The notes beneath the pieces were generated by a model. That model made no database searches, was not told the DNA's origin, and was given only the letters and a program-made list of their open reading frames with translations. A program made the position numbers and the translations under genes. Positions 8,661 to 16,902 of a stretch of DNA of 64,000 nucleotides are shown here, in pieces; position 1 is the first letter of the stretch, and each line of letters starts with the position of its first letter. The DNA is from Streptomyces sp. MspMP-M5 (lineage in GTDB: Bacteria > Actinomycetota > Actinomycetes > Streptomycetales > Streptomycetaceae), in assembly GCF_000373585.1 (NCBI RefSeq), contig NZ_KB891890.1:42766-106765 (forward strand), written 5' to 3'.

Positions 8661-9338
8661 TCACTGTCCGAGCGCGAGCCGGATGCCGAAGGCGGCGATG
8701 ACCGTGCCGGTGATGCGGTCGAGGCAGCGGCGGGCCGAGGGCCGTTGCAGGCGGTTTCGGAGCACGTGCGCGAAGGCGATCAGTGCGCACGCCCAGGCGA
8801 CGGCCAGGAGAATGTGTACACCGGTCAGGAGCACGCCTGCAGCGAGGTGCGAGGCGCCGGCGGGGATGAACTGCGGGAGCACCGCAACGTAGAAGGCGCC
8901 CATCTTCGGGTTGAGGAGATTGGTCACGGCCCCTTGCCGCCAGCCGTCGAGCAGGGTGTCGCCGGTGCCTGTCCTGGCCTCGGTCTCGACCCCGGTCACG
9001 GTCGCGCACCCGGTCCCCGCGGTCTGCGGGCTCTCGCTCGATGAGCGGCGCCAGGTGGCCCACAGCAGCCTGCCGCCCATCCATACCAGGTAGGCGGCGC
9101 CGACCCAGCGAAGAGTCTCGTACGCGAGGTGGGACGCGGTCAGCAGTGCGGTCACACCGAGCGAGGTGAGCACGCCCCAGGCCAGCGTGCCGCTCTGGAT
9201 GCCGAGGACCACGCCCCAGGCGCGACGGCGGTGCCCGAGCGCTGCGGTGCGCAGGACGAGTGCGGTATCAAGTCCGGGAGTGAGCGTCAGGAGTCCAACT
9301 ATCAGGGTGAAAGTCCCCATTGCGTCTAGGGCGATCAT
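8661..9338 (-). CDS. LysE/RhtB-family amino-acid exporter
   Basis: 225 residues, mostly hydrophobic, with about six membrane helices. The N-terminus FTLIVGLLTLTPGLDTALVL contains the conserved TPG(P/L)D segment of the LysE/RhtB family. A polar loop at about residues 100-130 is unusually long. The second ATG, 18 bases downstream, is an alternative start, but GGTGA precedes the first. It probably exports an amino acid or small amphiphile. Same strand as the HAD gene, with 84 bases between them. Confidence 0.88.
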   Translation of the reverse strand: MIALDAMGTFTLIVGLLTLTPGLDTALVLRTAALGHRRRAWGVVLGIQSGTLAWGVLTSLGVTALLTASHLAYETLRWVGAAYLVWMGGRLLWATWRRSSSESPQTAGTGCATVTGVETEARTGTGDTLLDGWRQGAVTNLLNPKMGAFYVAVLPQFIPAGASHLAAGVLLTGVHILLAVAWACALIAFAHVLRNRLQRPSARRCLDRITGTVIAAFGIRLALGQ

Positions 9339-9375
9339 GAGCGATCACCCTAGGCCGAGGGCCATGGAACGTCTA

Positions 9376-9403
9376 CATTCCTGCCCGAAACCGGGCAGGA
9401 ATG
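9376..9403. terminator. Hairpin terminator
   Basis: A perfect 12-bp stem (cattcctgcccg at 9376-9387, complement at 9392-9403) with a 4-base loop. It lies 63 bases after the stop of the minus-strand MDMPI-like gene and upstream of the LysE start. Confidence 0.75.
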
Positions 9404-9466
9404 CCGGTGTTCGCCGCGCGTCGTCCGGGTAGTCATGCGACTCATCCGGCACGCCTTGGAAGCGTG

Positions 9467-10126
9467 TCAGTGATGCCTGCGCGGCGCTCCGTACCAGCGC
9501 CAGTCCTTCCGGCGCGGACGAGCGGGTGTTTCGAGGCGTCCGGTAGCCCACAAGAGCGTGGACGAGGCGCTGTCCGCGAGGGTTACGTCGGGGAAGAGCC
9601 GGGTGAGAACACGCCTGCTCAAGTCCTCCGGTGGGAATCCGTCGCGCTGGAGGCCCCGAGCGATGTCGTGGGTGTGAACGAGGGTTTCGACGACGCCCAT
9701 GGCCGCGAAGCCTTCAGGGTCGGAGGCGCCGAAGACATGTGGGGCGAGTGCGGTGGAATCGGTACTGTCCACGACGGTCGCGAGCAGCCCGCCGCACGCC
9801 TCCACGACGGTCAGCAGGCCCTCCGGCCCCGCCGCCTCGTCGCCGAAGATGACGTTGGCCGGTCCTCGGGGGCGATCGGTGGAGGTGCGCAGAGGTACGC
9901 GTGGCACGCCGCTCGGGTGCGCGAGCCCGAAGCGCAACGCATAGGTGAGCAGGTCGTCCGCGAGATGTTCCAGGGTCTCCCAACATGTCCACTCCAGTTG
10001 GCCGGCGGCTGCGTGCCATTGGGCGGAGGGCGCACCGGACAGGGTGGCCACACAGTGCGCGACGGCCGCGCGAACATGCTCGCCGCTCACCAGGATCTGC
10101 GTCTGCGGGTATGCGGAATGCGTCAT
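9467..10126 (-). CDS. DinB/MDMPI-fold protein (mycothiol-dependent enzyme-like)
   Basis: 219 residues. The N-terminal four-helix pattern, with TCWETLEHLADDLLTYALRF and a later ETLVHTHDIARGLQ, matches the maleylpyruvate isomerase N-terminal (MDMPI/DinB-like) fold, in which histidines of these helices bind a metal and mycothiol is the thiol cofactor. Mycothiol is specific to actinobacteria, fitting the host. Function likely thiol transfer or isomerisation; substrate unknown. Confidence 0.75.
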   Translation of the reverse strand: MTHSAYPQTQILVSGEHVRAAVAHCVATLSGAPSAQWHAAAGQLEWTCWETLEHLADDLLTYALRFGLAHPSGVPRVPLRTSTDRPRGPANVIFGDEAAGPEGLLTVVEACGGLLATVVDSTDSTALAPHVFGASDPEGFAAMGVVETLVHTHDIARGLQRDGFPPEDLSRRVLTRLFPDVTLADSASSTLLWATGRLETPARPRRKDWRWYGAPRRHH

Positions 10127-10191
10127 CCCCGCAGGCTAACTACGGGTGGCCACCCCATGCCCGGCCGGCCAGGCACCCCCTCTGAAAACCT

Positions 10192-10878
10192 CTAACGGAA
10201 AGCCCCCGCGCCGCCTTCCGCTGCCTGGTGGTTCGGTCCGGTCGCGTAAGCCAGCGGAGGTGCGATTGCTTGCGCGTCCACTCCCTCGCCGACCCACAGG
10301 GCGATGAACAGCGCGGCGGTCGCCTCCAGGAGTCCCGCACGTTCGAGACCGCCGCCGGCCACGGGTTCGCAGCCCACGTCCTGCACCAACTCGCGTACCC
10401 GCACGAGGGCCGTCTCGTCGTCCCCGCAGACCGGCACGGCCAGTGGTCGCCCGTCGAAGACGGGAGGCCGCATGCGCCACACGTCCTCGTGGCACAGGTT
10501 GAAAGCCTTGACGACGTGGGCTCCCGGTGCCGCCGCGGCCAGTTGCTGCGCGGCTGAGGGGCCTCCTTCCGTCAGCAGCCGGAAGCCCGGCCCGATCGGA
10601 TTGGAGCAGTCGAGCAGCACCTTGTCCTCCAGGGCCGCGCGCAGTTCCCGTGCCACGTCTACCCCTGCCCCGAAGGGCAGTGCGCCCAACACCACCTCCT
10701 GACCGGACTCGGCCGCCGCGCGCAGACCGGCAGGCTTCGCACTGCCTCCGATGCGCGTCGCAAGCTGCTCCGCCTTGTGTGCGTCCCGTCCCCCGATGGT
10801 CACCTCGTGCCCGGCCCGCACCCAGTGGGTGGCGAGCGCGTCGGCCATGTTGCCCGTTCCCAGTACGCCGATCCTCAT
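10192..10878 (-). CDS. NADPH-dependent F420 reductase-like oxidoreductase
   Basis: About 228 residues from the ATG at 10878 (MRIGVLGTGNMADALATHW); an in-frame start exists 33 bases upstream. The N-terminal Rossmann motif GxGxMA is followed by GGRDAHKAEQLA, a pattern typical of the F420:NADP oxidoreductase/ProC-like N-terminal domain. The C-terminus is helical. The divergent HxlR gene starts 75 bases away and probably controls this oxidoreductase, a common arrangement. Confidence 0.82.
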   Translation of the reverse strand: MRIGVLGTGNMADALATHWVRAGHEVTIGGRDAHKAEQLATRIGGSAKPAGLRAAAESGQEVVLGALPFGAGVDVARELRAALEDKVLLDCSNPIGPGFRLLTEGGPSAAQQLAAAAPGAHVVKAFNLCHEDVWRMRPPVFDGRPLAVPVCGDDETALVRVRELVQDVGCEPVAGGGLERAGLLEATAALFIALWVGEGVDAQAIAPPLAYATGPNHQAAEGGAGAFR

Positions 10879-10952
10879 CACACGTTCCCTCTCCGTGCCT
10901 GCTTCGACCATTCACACCGACGTTAGAAGGCAGTTGGGGCACCATTTGGTAC

Positions 10953-11333
10953 GTGACGACCGACGCCTTCCTCGCCGACTGCCGCGCCCGCCTCGCCTTC
11001 GACCTGCTCTCCAACACCTGGAACGCCGTGGTGCTCTGGGCGCTGCGCGACGGTCCCAGGCGTCCGGTCGAGCTACGGGAGCGGATCGGGGGCATCAGCT
11101 CCAAGGTCCTCACCGAGACTCTGCGCCGGCTGCAGTTCAACGGACTGGTCGACCGGCAGGCCGACCCCGACGCACCCTCACGGGTCGAGTACCGACTCAC
11201 CGCTCTGGGACGGACCTTGCTGGCGCCCATCGACGCCGTCGGCGCATGGGCCTTCGAGCACGGCGACGAGGTCATGGCAGCCCAGGAAGCAGCATGCACC
11301 CTCGTCCCGCAGCCCCCTCCTTCTGCTCACTAG
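10953..11333 (+). CDS. HxlR-family transcriptional regulator
   Basis: 126 residues from the GTG at 10953 (VTTDAFLADCRARL). The HxlR winged helix is clear: a wxxvvLwaL helix (WNAVVLWALRDGPRRPVELR), then GGISSKVLTETLRRLQFNGLVDR and YRLTALGRTLL. The Cys in DCRARLAF may sense electrophiles, as in other HxlR proteins. The frame is open upstream but runs antisense to the oxidoreductase. The intergenic sequence contains a short inverted repeat, acca-tt-tggt (about 10942-10951), a weak operator candidate. Confidence 0.85.
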   Translation: MTTDAFLADCRARLAFDLLSNTWNAVVLWALRDGPRRPVELRERIGGISSKVLTETLRRLQFNGLVDRQADPDAPSRVEYRLTALGRTLLAPIDAVGAWAFEHGDEVMAAQEAACTLVPQPPPSAH

Positions 11334-11542
11334 GGCGCTTGTGACGGATCTCCGCGGCGTCGCGGTGCCTGGCACGCACTCTCGCGGCGTTGCCGAAATG
11401 CATTGCCCGAGGCCCGAACCAAGCCCCGGAGGGGAGAAGGCATGGCGGTCCCTGCTCGCCGGCTCCTCGCGCGCAAAGAGGGGCAGAGCTGTATCTGCCG
11501 GCGGCAGGCGATCTCGCGTGCGCCTTGGGGCAACGGATGGGT
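11334..11542. other. Intergenic region with a copy of a dispersed repeat
   Basis: No gene is seen. The 34 bases at 11362-11395 match 27 of 34 bases at 14069-14102 inside the MITE (shared core gcctggcacgc, then cgttg). This suggests the remnant of a related element. No terminal inverted repeats are apparent here. Confidence 0.5.
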
Positions 11543-12175
11543 TCAGGGGGGTGTGAGGGTGTCGAGTTGTGCAGCGAGGTCGGGGTGGTTGGTGGTCAGG
11601 TGGGGGCGGGTGGCGTTGAGGGGGCGGATGAGCTCGGCGGGGTCGTCGTGGGCAAGGGCCGCGTGGAGCTGGGTGAGCGGGAGGCGGGCCGTGGCGGGCA
11701 GATCGGTGAGGGCGGTGATCTGGCCGGCGATGCGGCGCAGGTCGGCCGCGTTGCGGCGGGCCCAGGTGGCTGTGGTGCGTGCGGCAGCGCGGCGTTCGCG
11801 GGTGGCCTGGACGCGTTGTTCGCCGGTGGTTCCGGCGGGGCCGGGGCGGCCGCGCAGGTAGCGGCGTTCGGCGGCCTGGCGGCTGGCGACGCCGAGGGGG
11901 TGGGCGAGGTCGGCCCAGCTGGCTCCCGCGTGGCGGGCGGTCTCGATCAGACCGGTCTCCCATCCGGCGAGCTGCTCGCGCACCTGCCGCAGCAGCATCA
12001 GGGAGGCCAGCGCCTGCTCCGGCCCGGGGGAGGGCGCATCCGGGGTGTCCAGGGGCTCTCGCTGGGCGTCGCGCAGGGCGTCGTCTATGGCGTTAAGAGC
12101 CGCAGCGGCGGCGAGGAACGACGCCGGACTGTGGGCATTCGTGCTGGTCGTGGCCGGCTCGTCGGCTGTGGTCAC
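11543..12175 (-). CDS. rheA: Heat-shock repressor, RheA-like (regulator of hsp18)
   Basis: 210 residues, Ala- and Arg-rich and largely helical. The central segment GWETGLIETARHAGASWADLAHPLGVASRQAAERRYLRGR forms a convincing helix-turn-helix. The identification rests mainly on context: the gene is divergent from an hsp18-type gene, and the intervening DNA holds two copies of the TGTCATC-N5-GATGACA inverted repeat known as the RheA operator of Streptomyces albus. The expected role is temperature-sensitive repression of hsp18 and of itself. Confidence 0.7.
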   Translation of the reverse strand: MTTADEPATTSTNAHSPASFLAAAAALNAIDDALRDAQREPLDTPDAPSPGPEQALASLMLLRQVREQLAGWETGLIETARHAGASWADLAHPLGVASRQAAERRYLRGRPGPAGTTGEQRVQATRERRAAARTTATWARRNAADLRRIAGQITALTDLPATARLPLTQLHAALAHDDPAELIRPLNATRPHLTTNHPDLAAQLDTLTPP

Positions 12176-12192
12176 GGGCGCCTCCCTCTCAT

Positions 12193-12211
12193 TGTCGTCC
12201 TGCGGACGACA
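12193..12211. promoter_or_regulatory. RheA-type operator 1
   Basis: Perfect palindrome tgtcgtcc-tgc-ggacgaca. It fits TGTCRTC-N5-GAYGACA and overlaps the region where the repressor gene would be transcribed (start at 12175). Confidence 0.75.
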
Positions 12212-12218
12212 TCGTGGT

Positions 12219-12237
12219 TGTCATCCAATGGATGACA
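12219..12237. promoter_or_regulatory. RheA-type operator 2 in the hsp18 promoter
   Basis: Perfect palindrome tgtcatcc-aat-ggatgaca, identical to the published RheA inverted repeat TGTCATC-N5-GATGACA. It lies 67 bases before the hsp18 start. Its centre is 26 bp from that of operator 1, so two dimers could bind on nearly the same face. Confidence 0.85.
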
Positions 12238-12303
12238 TGTTACAACGGTGCCAGTGAGGCGCATTGGCAGCAACTGCCTGAACCTGCTGGAGGTGTTTTC
12301 ACG

Positions 12304-12735
12304 ATGTTGATGCGCACTGACCCCTTCCGTGAGCTGGACCGGCTGGCGCAGCAGATGATGGGCCCGGGCACCTGGTCCCGCCCGTCGGCGATGCCGATGG
12401 ACGCCTACCGCGAGGGCGACGAGTACGTGGTGGCCTTCGACCTCCCGGGCGTCCCCGCGGACGCGATCGACATCGACGTCGAACGGAACATGCTCACCGT
12501 CAAGGCCGAGCGGCGGCCGGTGACGAAGGCCGACGACGTGCAGATGGAGCTGTCCGAGCGGCCGCTGGGCGTCTTCTCCCGCCAGATCGTGCTCGCCGAC
12601 ACCCTCGACACCGAGCACATCCAGGCCGACTACGACGCGGGCGTGCTCACCCTGCGCATCCCGATCGCCGAGCGCGCCAAGCCCCGCAAAATCTCCATCG
12701 GCGTCGGCTCCGGCCGCAAGGAGATCTCCGGCTGA
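12304..12735 (+). CDS. hsp18: Hsp20-family small heat-shock protein (HSP18)
   Basis: 143 residues, the usual length of Streptomyces HSP18. The start is the ATG at 12304 (MLMRTDPFREL), preceded by GGAGG. The alpha-crystallin domain runs from about 40 to 130 with DLPGVPADAIDIDVERNMLTVKAERR split over its beta strands, the conserved GVFSRQIVLAD and YDAGVLTLRIP; the C-terminal IxI-like motif is weak (KISIGV). ATP-independent holdase chaperone in the cytoplasm. Expression is probably repressed by the divergent RheA-like protein through two operators. Confidence 0.93.
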   Translation: MLMRTDPFRELDRLAQQMMGPGTWSRPSAMPMDAYREGDEYVVAFDLPGVPADAIDIDVERNMLTVKAERRPVTKADDVQMELSERPLGVFSRQIVLADTLDTEHIQADYDAGVLTLRIPIAERAKPRKISIGVGSGRKEISG

Positions 12736-12751
12736 CACCGGCCGGACGGGT

Positions 12752-12794
12752 GCGGAGGGCGGACAGCTGATCTTCCCCTCACCTCGCCCTCCGC
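12752..12794 (+). terminator. Possible terminator after hsp18
   Basis: A perfect 10-bp repeat (gcggagggcg at 12752-12761, complement at 12785-12794) with a 23-base loop. It lies directly before the DUF2267 gene, so it may attenuate rather than end the transcript. Confidence 0.5.
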
Positions 12795-12803
12795 GCCCCC
12801 CCA

Positions 12804-13232
12804 ATGGGCAGTCCGAAGAAGAAGGGGGCGGCCGAGATGACCCTGCGACGTGAAGCGTTCCTCGGCCACGTCAAGGAACGCGGCGAGTACGACACTTGGG
12901 AGGAAACCGAGCGCGCGGCCCGCGTGGTGCTCGCCCTCCTCGGCGCGCACCTGGTCGGCGATGTCCGCGCCCAACTGGCGGCGCGCTTGCCCGAGGCGTT
13001 CGCGCTGATCCTGCTCAACCCGCTGCAGAGCGCCGAACCGCTGTCCCCGGAGCGGTTCGTCCGCGCAACGGCCGCGTGGATCGAAGGCGCCACCGAGCAG
13101 ACCGCGGCCTGGGACGTCAGCGCCGTGCTGTCCACCGTCGCCGACGCCGCCGGCGAGGACCTGACGGGCGAGATCCTGCTCCAGCTCCCTGCCGGCTACG
13201 ACCTGCTCTTCGGCCGCCCCCAGCCCACCTGA
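12804..13232 (+). CDS. DUF2267 protein
   Basis: 142 residues; an internal ATG at 12837 (MTLRREAFLGHVKERG) could be the true start. The sequence matches the DUF2267 pattern: FLxxVxERGxYxTxEEAxRAxRxVLxxLGxxL near the N-terminus and LPAGYDLLFGRP at the end. No catalytic residues are known for the family. It lies downstream of hsp18 with a paralogue next to it, an arrangement suggesting a heat- or stress-linked role. Confidence 0.8.
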   Translation: MGSPKKKGAAEMTLRREAFLGHVKERGEYDTWEETERAARVVLALLGAHLVGDVRAQLAARLPEAFALILLNPLQSAEPLSPERFVRATAAWIEGATEQTAAWDVSAVLSTVADAAGEDLTGEILLQLPAGYDLLFGRPQPT

Positions 13233-13286
13233 CCATCCGCACCCGGTGCCCGAACACCGGCCACAGCAAGAAAGGCAACCACCCCA

Positions 13287-13724
13287 GTGATCTCCGACCT
13301 GCACACACCGCCCCTGCAGCCGTACGGGACGGCATACGAGCAGATGCTGGAGAAGGTCCGCTACGAGGGCGCCTACCCCACCCGCGAGAAAGCCGACGAA
13401 GCCGTCCGCCTCGTCCTCGCCGGACTGGGACGCCAGCTGACCGGCGACGAACGCGTCGACCTGGCCGCCTGCCTGCCCCTGGAAGCCGCACGCGTGCTGA
13501 CCGCACAGATCCCCGACACCCGGCCACTGACCGGCTGGGCCTTCGTCAAGGACCTCGCCGCCCGCACGGGGGCCTCCCTGGCCACCACCCGCTGGGACAC
13601 CGGCTCCGTCTTCTCCGCCGTGGCCGCCCACGCCGGCCCCGACCTGATCACCCGCATCCTCCACCAGCTCCCCACCGGCTACGCCCTGCTGTTCGGCCGC
13701 GCCGAACTCACCCCGGCCGCGTAG
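13287..13724 (+). CDS. DUF2267 protein, paralogue of the preceding gene
   Basis: 145 residues with the same architecture as the preceding protein: MLEKVRYEGAYPTREKADEA at the N-terminus and LPTGYALLFGRAEL at the C-terminus. The pair is tandem, 54 bases apart, and probably arose by duplication. Likely in the hsp18 operon or regulon; the biochemical function is unknown. Confidence 0.8.
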   Translation: MISDLHTPPLQPYGTAYEQMLEKVRYEGAYPTREKADEAVRLVLAGLGRQLTGDERVDLAACLPLEAARVLTAQIPDTRPLTGWAFVKDLAARTGASLATTRWDTGSVFSAVAAHAGPDLITRILHQLPTGYALLFGRAELTPAA

Positions 13725-14039
13725 ACGGCAGGTGCGTGCTCGGGGCGGGCGCGACGACCGCTGCGACGGTGTCCGCCCTGGTCAGGTTCGGCGACGCGCA
13801 GCGGGATCGCGCTCAGCGACGCGTCGGGCGACCGCGTCGCCGCCAGGGCGGGCGTAACGCTCCAGGGGACGAACCGAGGCACGGCGGGAGCGGGCCGGCA
13901 GCATCGTCGATGACGAACCTGCCGTGGAGGGGCCCTTCTTGCGGTGCGCCGTGGAATTCCTGACAGTGCCCTCCTACCGCGAAGGGCAGTTCATGCGTCT
14001 CCAGTTGAGTGCGGCAGCGAGGCGGCGGCGTGGTTCCTA
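13725..14039. other. Gene-free region
   Basis: 315 bases between the second DUF2267 gene and the MITE. No credible gene or strong hairpin; short open frames here lack ribosome sites and recognisable sequence. Confidence 0.5.
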
Positions 14040-14214
14040 GGGCCTGTCGTCAAACTCCCGCCTGCCTCGCGACGCCTGGCACGCGCGCTCTCCGCGTTGT
14101 CGGGCTCGCCCCGGTACACCCGGTACCGGGACGACCCTCCGCCTTGAGATCGCACGCACCAGACGCCGCGAGGCCCGCCCTCCGGGCGAACGACGGGAGT
14201 TCGACGACAGGCCC
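14040..14214. mobile_element. MITE of 175 bp with 21-bp terminal inverted repeats
   Basis: Terminal repeats gggcctgtcgtcaaactcccg (14040-14060, 21 bases) and its complement (14194-14214) match at 20 of 21 positions. TA flanks both ends within CTAG, fitting a duplicated TA target. There is no transposase inside, so mobility must depend on an element elsewhere, plausibly an IS630/Tc1-type transposase because of the TA target. The right end abuts the stop codon of the DUF3291 gene. The interior contains a sequence also found at 11362-11395. Confidence 0.8.
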
Positions 14215-14714
14215 TAGGGCTGTCGCGGTGGCACGGCCTGAAGGTGCTGGGTGGCTTCGGCGGCGGTGTAGGAGGAGGTGAAGGTGAATGCGCGCGGGGA
14301 GGGGCCATTGGCTCGCAGGTCCGCCAGTCGTTCCAGGGCCTCGTCGATGCTGGGGAGGCGGCCGGCGGGGATCCACCAGAGCACCAGGTGTGCCTCGACG
14401 TGCCGTTCGAACCATTCGCGGCGCCGCCGCATCACCTCCAGGTGCCCGCTGCGGTAGGTGAAGTCCCACAGTGCTTCCGGGGTCTCCCACACCGTCAGGT
14501 TGACGATGACGTCCTCGCCTGCAGGGCGCAGGGCGGTGGCGTCGGCCGTGCCGTCCTCCACGAGCCGCCATACGAAGCCCGGCGCGTGGTCGGCGGCGGT
14601 GTTCACCGGGGCCAGCATCTCGACGAACGGTGCTGTGCGCGGGTCGTCGAGGGGGTGGAGGAGGGTGGCGACGTTGAGCTGGGCGAGGTGGGCGGCGTGC
14701 ACGGCTGCAGTCAT
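14214..14714 (-). CDS. DUF3291 protein
   Basis: 166 residues. HLAQLNVATLLHPLDDPRTAPF at the N-terminus, the central WETPEALWDFTYRSGHLEVMRRRREWF and the late HLVLWWIPAGRLPSIDEALERL match the DUF3291 family, which has a dimeric alpha-beta barrel-like look. The TAG stop uses the last base of the MITE plus its TA target duplication. Before insertion the reading would also have been TAG, so the protein end is unchanged. 31 bases downstream of the SufR-like regulator gene on the same strand, hence probably one operon. Confidence 0.8.
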   Translation of the reverse strand: MTAAVHAAHLAQLNVATLLHPLDDPRTAPFVEMLAPVNTAADHAPGFVWRLVEDGTADATALRPAGEDVIVNLTVWETPEALWDFTYRSGHLEVMRRRREWFERHVEAHLVLWWIPAGRLPSIDEALERLADLRANGPSPRAFTFTSSYTAAEATQHLQAVPPRQP

Positions 14715-14745
14715 GGCCGCATCCCAGCATGGGCCCTTCTCTATG

Positions 14746-15453
14746 TCAATCGATATTGTTTTTAGAAGTCTCGACCACCACGCAGCACTCTCCCGGCCGG
14801 GCGTCCATGCGGGCGCGGACGGGGCCGTCCGTGCCGAGCAGCCCCTCCAGCAGTGCGAGGTTCATGCCGCACACGAGCGGTGGAAAGCGTTCGGCGACGG
14901 CGTGGAAGGGACAGTTGCGCATGCGCAACACCGTCGCGGCTTCTCCGGTGGTCTCCTTGGCGCCTTCGGCGTCCTGGGTGCCCGCGGTGTTTTCCAGGTG
15001 CGGTTCGTAGCCACGGGCGGCCAGCACCGCCATGGCCTCTTCGAGGTCGCCGCAGGGTGCCGTCGGGCCGCGCAGGGCCTGGCCGCGGCGGCGCGCGGCT
15101 GCGCAGAGCCCGGCGTCGAGTCCGGCCTGTTCGGCGGCCTCTGCGAGCAGTTCGGCGGCGGTGCGGTAGTCGCGGGTGGGCAAAGACACCGCCCGTTCAA
15201 CTCGCGCCCGCGTGTACACCTTGGCGGGACGGCCAGCTCCCGGCCCCGAGCGGCCCGTCAGGCGGCGGCTGCCGCTCTCCAGTAGTCCGGCCTCGGTCAG
15301 CTTGTCCAGGTGGTGCGCGGCGAGCGTGCGCGCCACCCCGGCTGCCTCGGCGGCCTCGTTGCGGCCGACCTCACGGCCCTGGGTCACCACGTACTCGTAC
15401 AGGCGGCGCCGAACCGGATCCTGCAATGCTGCGATCGCGTCAATGTCTTCCAC
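14746..15453 (-). CDS. HTH regulator with Cys-rich C-terminus (SufR-like)
   Basis: 235 residues. N-terminal winged helix (LQDPVRRRLYEYVVTQGREV, then AAGVARTLAAHHLDKLTEAG). The C-terminal part has MRNCPFHAVAERFPPLVCGMN and a late ARPGECCVVV, the spaced-cysteine pattern of Fe-S cluster-binding SufR-type repressors. It may therefore respond to iron, oxygen or redox state. It is the first gene of a probable two-gene operon with the DUF3291 gene. The cluster is inferred from cysteine spacing only. Confidence 0.8.
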   Translation of the reverse strand: MEDIDAIAALQDPVRRRLYEYVVTQGREVGRNEAAEAAGVARTLAAHHLDKLTEAGLLESGSRRLTGRSGPGAGRPAKVYTRARVERAVSLPTRDYRTAAELLAEAAEQAGLDAGLCAAARRRGQALRGPTAPCGDLEEAMAVLAARGYEPHLENTAGTQDAEGAKETTGEAATVLRMRNCPFHAVAERFPPLVCGMNLALLEGLLGTDGPVRARMDARPGECCVVVETSKNNID

Positions 15454-15523
15454 CCGGCCATTCTAGGAACAACACAGGTTTGCGATAGAAGGGCGGGACG
15501 CGGCCCCGCCCCAGCCGTGAGAA

Positions 15524-16523
15524 GTGACGCGCAACGTCTGCACTCCGGATCCGGGCGCGGCAGGGCTGCCGGTGCTGGTGTGGATCCACGGAGGTGCCTA
15601 TATCGCAGGGGCCTCGAGTGACCCGATGTACGATCCGGCGGCGCCGGCCGGGGCGGGGCTGGTCGTGGTGAGCATCAACTACCGCCTGGGCGTGGAGGGT
15701 TTTGCCCTCTTCGACGGCGCCCCGCCCAACCGCGGGTTCCTTGACCAGATCGCGGCGTTGCAGTGGGTGCGTGCAGAACATCACCTCTTTTGGGGGAGAC
15801 CCCGACCAGGTCACTGTGGCCGGGCAGTCCGCCGGGGCGGAATCGACCTGCTCGCCGGGCACACCCGCGATGAATTCCGGCTGTTCACCGTCATGAGCGG
15901 ACGGCTGGGCACGTTCACCGACCAGGATGCCCGTATCGCCCTGGACCTGTTCGCCCCGGCACCGGTCGGCGCGGATGCCTACCGTGCCGCCCACCCCGCA
16001 TGCCACCCCGGAGGAACTGCTGGAGACGGTGTACTCCGACGCCCTTTTCCGGATGCCTTCACTGCAGTTGGCCCGGGTGAACGCCGCGGCCGGCGGCACC
16101 TCGTTCCTGTTCGAACTGTAACTGGCATCCCGCTCCTTCGGAGGGTCCTTGGGCGCCTGCCACGGCCTTGACGTCCCTTTGGCCTTCGGCACCCTGGACA
16201 GTCCCACCGGCAGACAACTCCTCGGCGACCCGCCCACCCTCGACGCCATCACGGTGTCGCGAGAACTTCAGCAGGCATGGGTCCGTTTCGCCACCACCGG
16301 CGACCCCGGATGGCCCGCCCACCGCCCGGACCAGCAGCTCACCCGCGTCCTGGACACCGAATCGAAGACCTTGCCCTACCCCGAACAAGCCTCCCGCCAG
16401 ATCTGGAAGGACCACACCCCAACCCCCTTCGACCTCATCGAGGACGGGCCACAAGGCCAGCGGCCGAATACCAAAGCCGGCTCATCGGAAGCCGACCCCA
16501 GCACGCCGTCACAGGTCGAGTGA
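15524..16523 (+). pseudogene. Type-B carboxylesterase, decayed
   Basis: Pieces of a carboxylesterase/para-nitrobenzyl esterase lie in different frames: LPVLVWIHGGAYIAGAS (oxyanion-hole region), then SFGGDPDQVTVAGQSAGA (nucleophile elbow) after a shift near 15780, then GHTRDEFRLF, RVNAAAGGTSFLFEL and LGACHGLDVPLAFG with WVRFATTGDPGWP. The first 100 or so residues and roughly 150 residues after the active serine are missing, and at least three frame changes are needed. Not functional. Confidence 0.9.
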
Positions 16524-16636
16524 AGGCAGGACCGGACCCTCCAGCGGCTGACCGACATCCTCCCCACGGAAACGTTTGCTGCTTCCGGTCCGAACCCGCT
16601 ACGGGGGTGTGGGACCGGACCGGACACGAACGTGAT

Positions 16637-16669
16637 CCGCCTCCCTGCGCGGTCAGCGCAGGGAGGCGG
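16637..16669. terminator. Hairpin terminator
   Basis: A perfect 14-bp stem (16637-16650 with 16656-16669) with a 5-base loop, about 115 bases after the esterase remnant. Confidence 0.75.
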
Positions 16670-16755
16670 TGGCTGTGGGCAATGCCTACCGGGTGGCGCT
16701 GGAGCGGTTGCGTGACCCCTATGTGCGTCTGCGATGTGCCGGGGCAGTCGAAAGC

Positions 16756-16792
16756 GCCACACACCTAAAAGCAATCCTTTTAGGTGTGTGGC
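16756..16792. terminator. Strong hairpin before the EamA gene
   Basis: A perfect 16-bp stem, gccacacacctaaaag (16756-16771) and its complement (16777-16792), with a 5-base loop. The surrounding bases 16750-16900 are unusually AT-rich for this genome. It may be a terminator or an mRNA element upstream of the transporter gene at 16903. The rest of 16524-16902 holds no gene I can support. Confidence 0.6.
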
Positions 16793-16902
16793 AATTTGCT
16801 TATTTGGCTTATGCGGCCTGCTTGGGTAGCTTTCCAAGGGTCATCCGATAGGCAACCGCGTCGCGTATCGGTTTCACTTTCAACCGATTTGTGGAGTTTC
16901 CT

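Noticed and set aside
16669..16851. Small frame with GNAYRVALERLRDPYVRLRC
   Set aside because: Crosses a strong hairpin, no ribosome site and no recognised family.
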